From positions 77,954 through 141,953 of the forward strand of contig CAYQQQ010000011.1 of the NCBI GenBank assembly GCA_964420125.1: DNA of 64,000 nucleotides, written 5' to 3'. The DNA is from CAYQQQ01 sp964420125. GTDB taxonomy: Bacteria; Actinomycetota; Acidimicrobiia; Acidimicrobiales; Microtrichaceae. The notes beneath the pieces were generated by a model that ran no database searches, was not told the origin of the DNA, and saw only the letters and a program-made list of their open reading frames with translations. A program made the translations under genes and the position numbers. Of the stretch, positions 63,156 to 64,000 are shown piece by piece; the first letter of the stretch is position 1; the number at the start of each line of letters is the position of its first letter.

Positions 63156-64000
63156 TCATGTCGGGTGGGGTTCTTTGGCTCGGTTGTGGGGGCCGCAGAG
63201 GCGTTGGAGGTTGTCGAGGGTGGTGGTGCCGCCGTCGGTGTAGCGCTCGATGTGGTCGTAGTGCAGGAAGGTGGTGGCGGTGCAGCCGGGGTGGTTGCAG
63301 TGGGGTTGTCGGGCGTCGAGGACGCGGCGTTGGCGGCGGGTGGGGTTGCGTCGTCGGGGGGAGGCGTCGATGGGGTGGCCTCGGGTGTCGTGCAGGAGCA
63401 GGGCGATGTGGGCTTCGGGGAGCAGTTCGGTGACGGCGTGGTCGGAGAGGGGGGTGCCGTCGGTGAGCCGGTTGTCGTCGGCGGTGACGTGGATGAGGAC
63501 TTCTGTGGTGATCCGGCCGCCGTGGGCGATGGCGTGGGCGAGGGCGTCGTGGCGTTGATGGGCCAGCGTCGGGTGTGTCGCCGCCGTGGCGTCTCCCGCG
63601 GGAGCGTCGGCTGCGGGGGTGGCTCCCGCGGGAGTGGCTCCCGCGGGTGCGGTCGATGTGCGCATGACGTGGGTGTCGATCACCGCGCAGATCGCGGCGG
63701 CGATGTGGGGGGTCATGCGGGCGGTGAGGGTGACCATGCCGTCGGGGTCGCAACGCCAGGTGCAGGATCGGGCCTGGTGTTGACGGGCGCGGATGGTGTC
63801 GGGGTCGTCGTGGCGTTGGGACCAGGCGGCGATGGCTGCGCCGAGGCGCCCTGCGGGGGTGCGCTGCGCGAGCGTGATCAACGCGGCGGCGTTGTCGTGG
63901 TCGAGATGGGCGGCCAGCACACGGGCCTTGGCGTAGGAGATGTCGCCGCAGGCCATGGCGGCATCGAGGCCGGGGAACGCTCGCATCGCCCGCGCGACGC
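63156..64000 (-). CDS. DUF222/HNH endonuclease-domain protein, N-terminus outside window
   Basis: The frame is open to the right edge; about 280 C-terminal residues are visible. The segment MACGDISYAKARVLAAHLD belongs to the DUF222 (13E12 repeat) region and RHDDPDTIRARQHQA continues it. The C-terminal HNH motif is CNHPGCTATTFLHYDHIERYTDGG then NLQRLCGPHNRAKE, with zinc cysteines. Between them lies an Ala/Pro/Gly/Thr-rich linker (AGATP repeats). Such genes are multicopy in many actinobacteria and often linked to mobile DNA; their function is not firmly known. Confidence 0.9.
   Translation of the reverse strand, partial: VARAMRAFPGLDAAMACGDISYAKARVLAAHLDHDNAAALITLAQRTPAGRLGAAIAAWSQRHDDPDTIRARQHQARSCTWRCDPDGMVTLTARMTPHIAAAICAVIDTHVMRTSTAPAGATPAGATPAADAPAGDATAATHPTLAHQRHDALAHAIAHGGRITTEVLIHVTADDNRLTDGTPLSDHAVTELLPEAHIALLLHDTRGHPIDASPRRRNPTRRQRRVLDARQPHCNHPGCTATTFLHYDHIERYTDGGTTTLDNLQRLCGPHNRAKEPHPT
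63593..63649. repeat. 15-bp coding repeat with palindromic unit
   Basis: The palindrome CTCCCGCGGGAG occurs at 63593-63604 and 63623-63634, with a one-base variant at 63638-63649. The last two are 15 bp apart and the first is 30 bp away, in register. They encode the AGATP/AGDAT-type pentapeptides in the DUF222 protein's linker. Confidence 0.75.

Noticed and set aside
63593..63649. CRISPR-like repeats
   Set aside because: The units are 12-15 bp, lie in frame inside a gene and have no unique spacers.
61315..63753. Extended start of the first flavoprotein, 240 residues longer
   Set aside because: The extension crosses the promoter, the inverted repeat and the DUF222 gene and is compositionally nonsense; ATG 63033 has a good ribosome site and begins directly before the FAD loop.

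Overview
The window is high-GC DNA with GTG starts, strong GGAGG-type ribosome sites, a luciferase-like monooxygenase of the F420 superfamily and a DUF222/HNH gene at its right edge. This gene content points to an actinobacterium. An acidimicrobial or mycobacterium-like lineage is my guess and is not proven by anything here. I see no tRNA, rRNA, CRISPR array, insertion sequence or prophage gene. Almost all of the 52 genes encode CoA-thioester and redox enzymes, so this looks like a large catabolic island for a hydrophobic carbon source such as a steroid, terpenoid, alicyclic acid or ketone. The substrate cannot be read from the sequence.

Layout. 1-1486: end of an acetyl-CoA-synthase-like gene and a CooC-type nickel-insertion ATPase. 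1518-2162: a TetR-family regulator. 2477-7327: a two-subunit MaoC hydratase, two acyl-CoA dehydrogenases and an amidohydrolase. 7438-10123: a divergent crotonase / CoA-transferase pair. 10329-23070: a long operon with an acetone-carboxylase-like trio (HyuA, HyuB, gamma), a three-subunit molybdenum hydroxylase, an amidohydrolase-2 protein, a thiolase-like protein and an unusual three-part fusion (carboxylase gamma + DUF35 + enoyl-CoA hydratase). 23131-28885: an alpha/beta-hydrolase-like protein, two CoA-transferases, an FMN enzyme and a truncated haemoglobin. 28938-33122: secreted lipase, acyl-CoA ligase, SnoaL-like protein. 33416-38988: two more CoA-transferase genes (one a tandem fusion) and a ketosteroid-dehydrogenase-like flavoprotein. 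39115-44772: MenB/BadI-like crotonase, PyrD-like protein and pyruvate:ferredoxin oxidoreductase. 44977-49973: ETF, DUF35, thiolase, flavoprotein. 50052-55491: crotonase, luciferase-like monooxygenase and two further DUF35/thiolase pairs. 55497-63033: a five-gene operon of three CrtI-like flavoproteins, a DUF1214 protein and a sulfotransferase. 63156-64000: DUF222/HNH.

How it may work together. Nine intergenic regions carry copies of one operator, CTCACCAAnTGGTAG. In eight of them a second box or half-box lies exactly 21 bp away, centre to centre. Three sites also share a promoter: -35 TTGGTG or TTGATC inside the operator, an 18-bp spacer, then -10 TAGnnT. The sites lie next to the TetR gene and almost every operon from 2 kb to 55 kb, so the window reads as one regulon. 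The inferred chemistry is acyl-CoA activation and transfer, dehydrogenation, hydration, retro-aldol cleavage by DUF35/thiolase-like pairs (three of four lack the thiolase cysteine), ATP-dependent carboxylation, and electron disposal through ETF and ferredoxin. The 55-63 kb operon has a different palindromic operator and is probably controlled separately.
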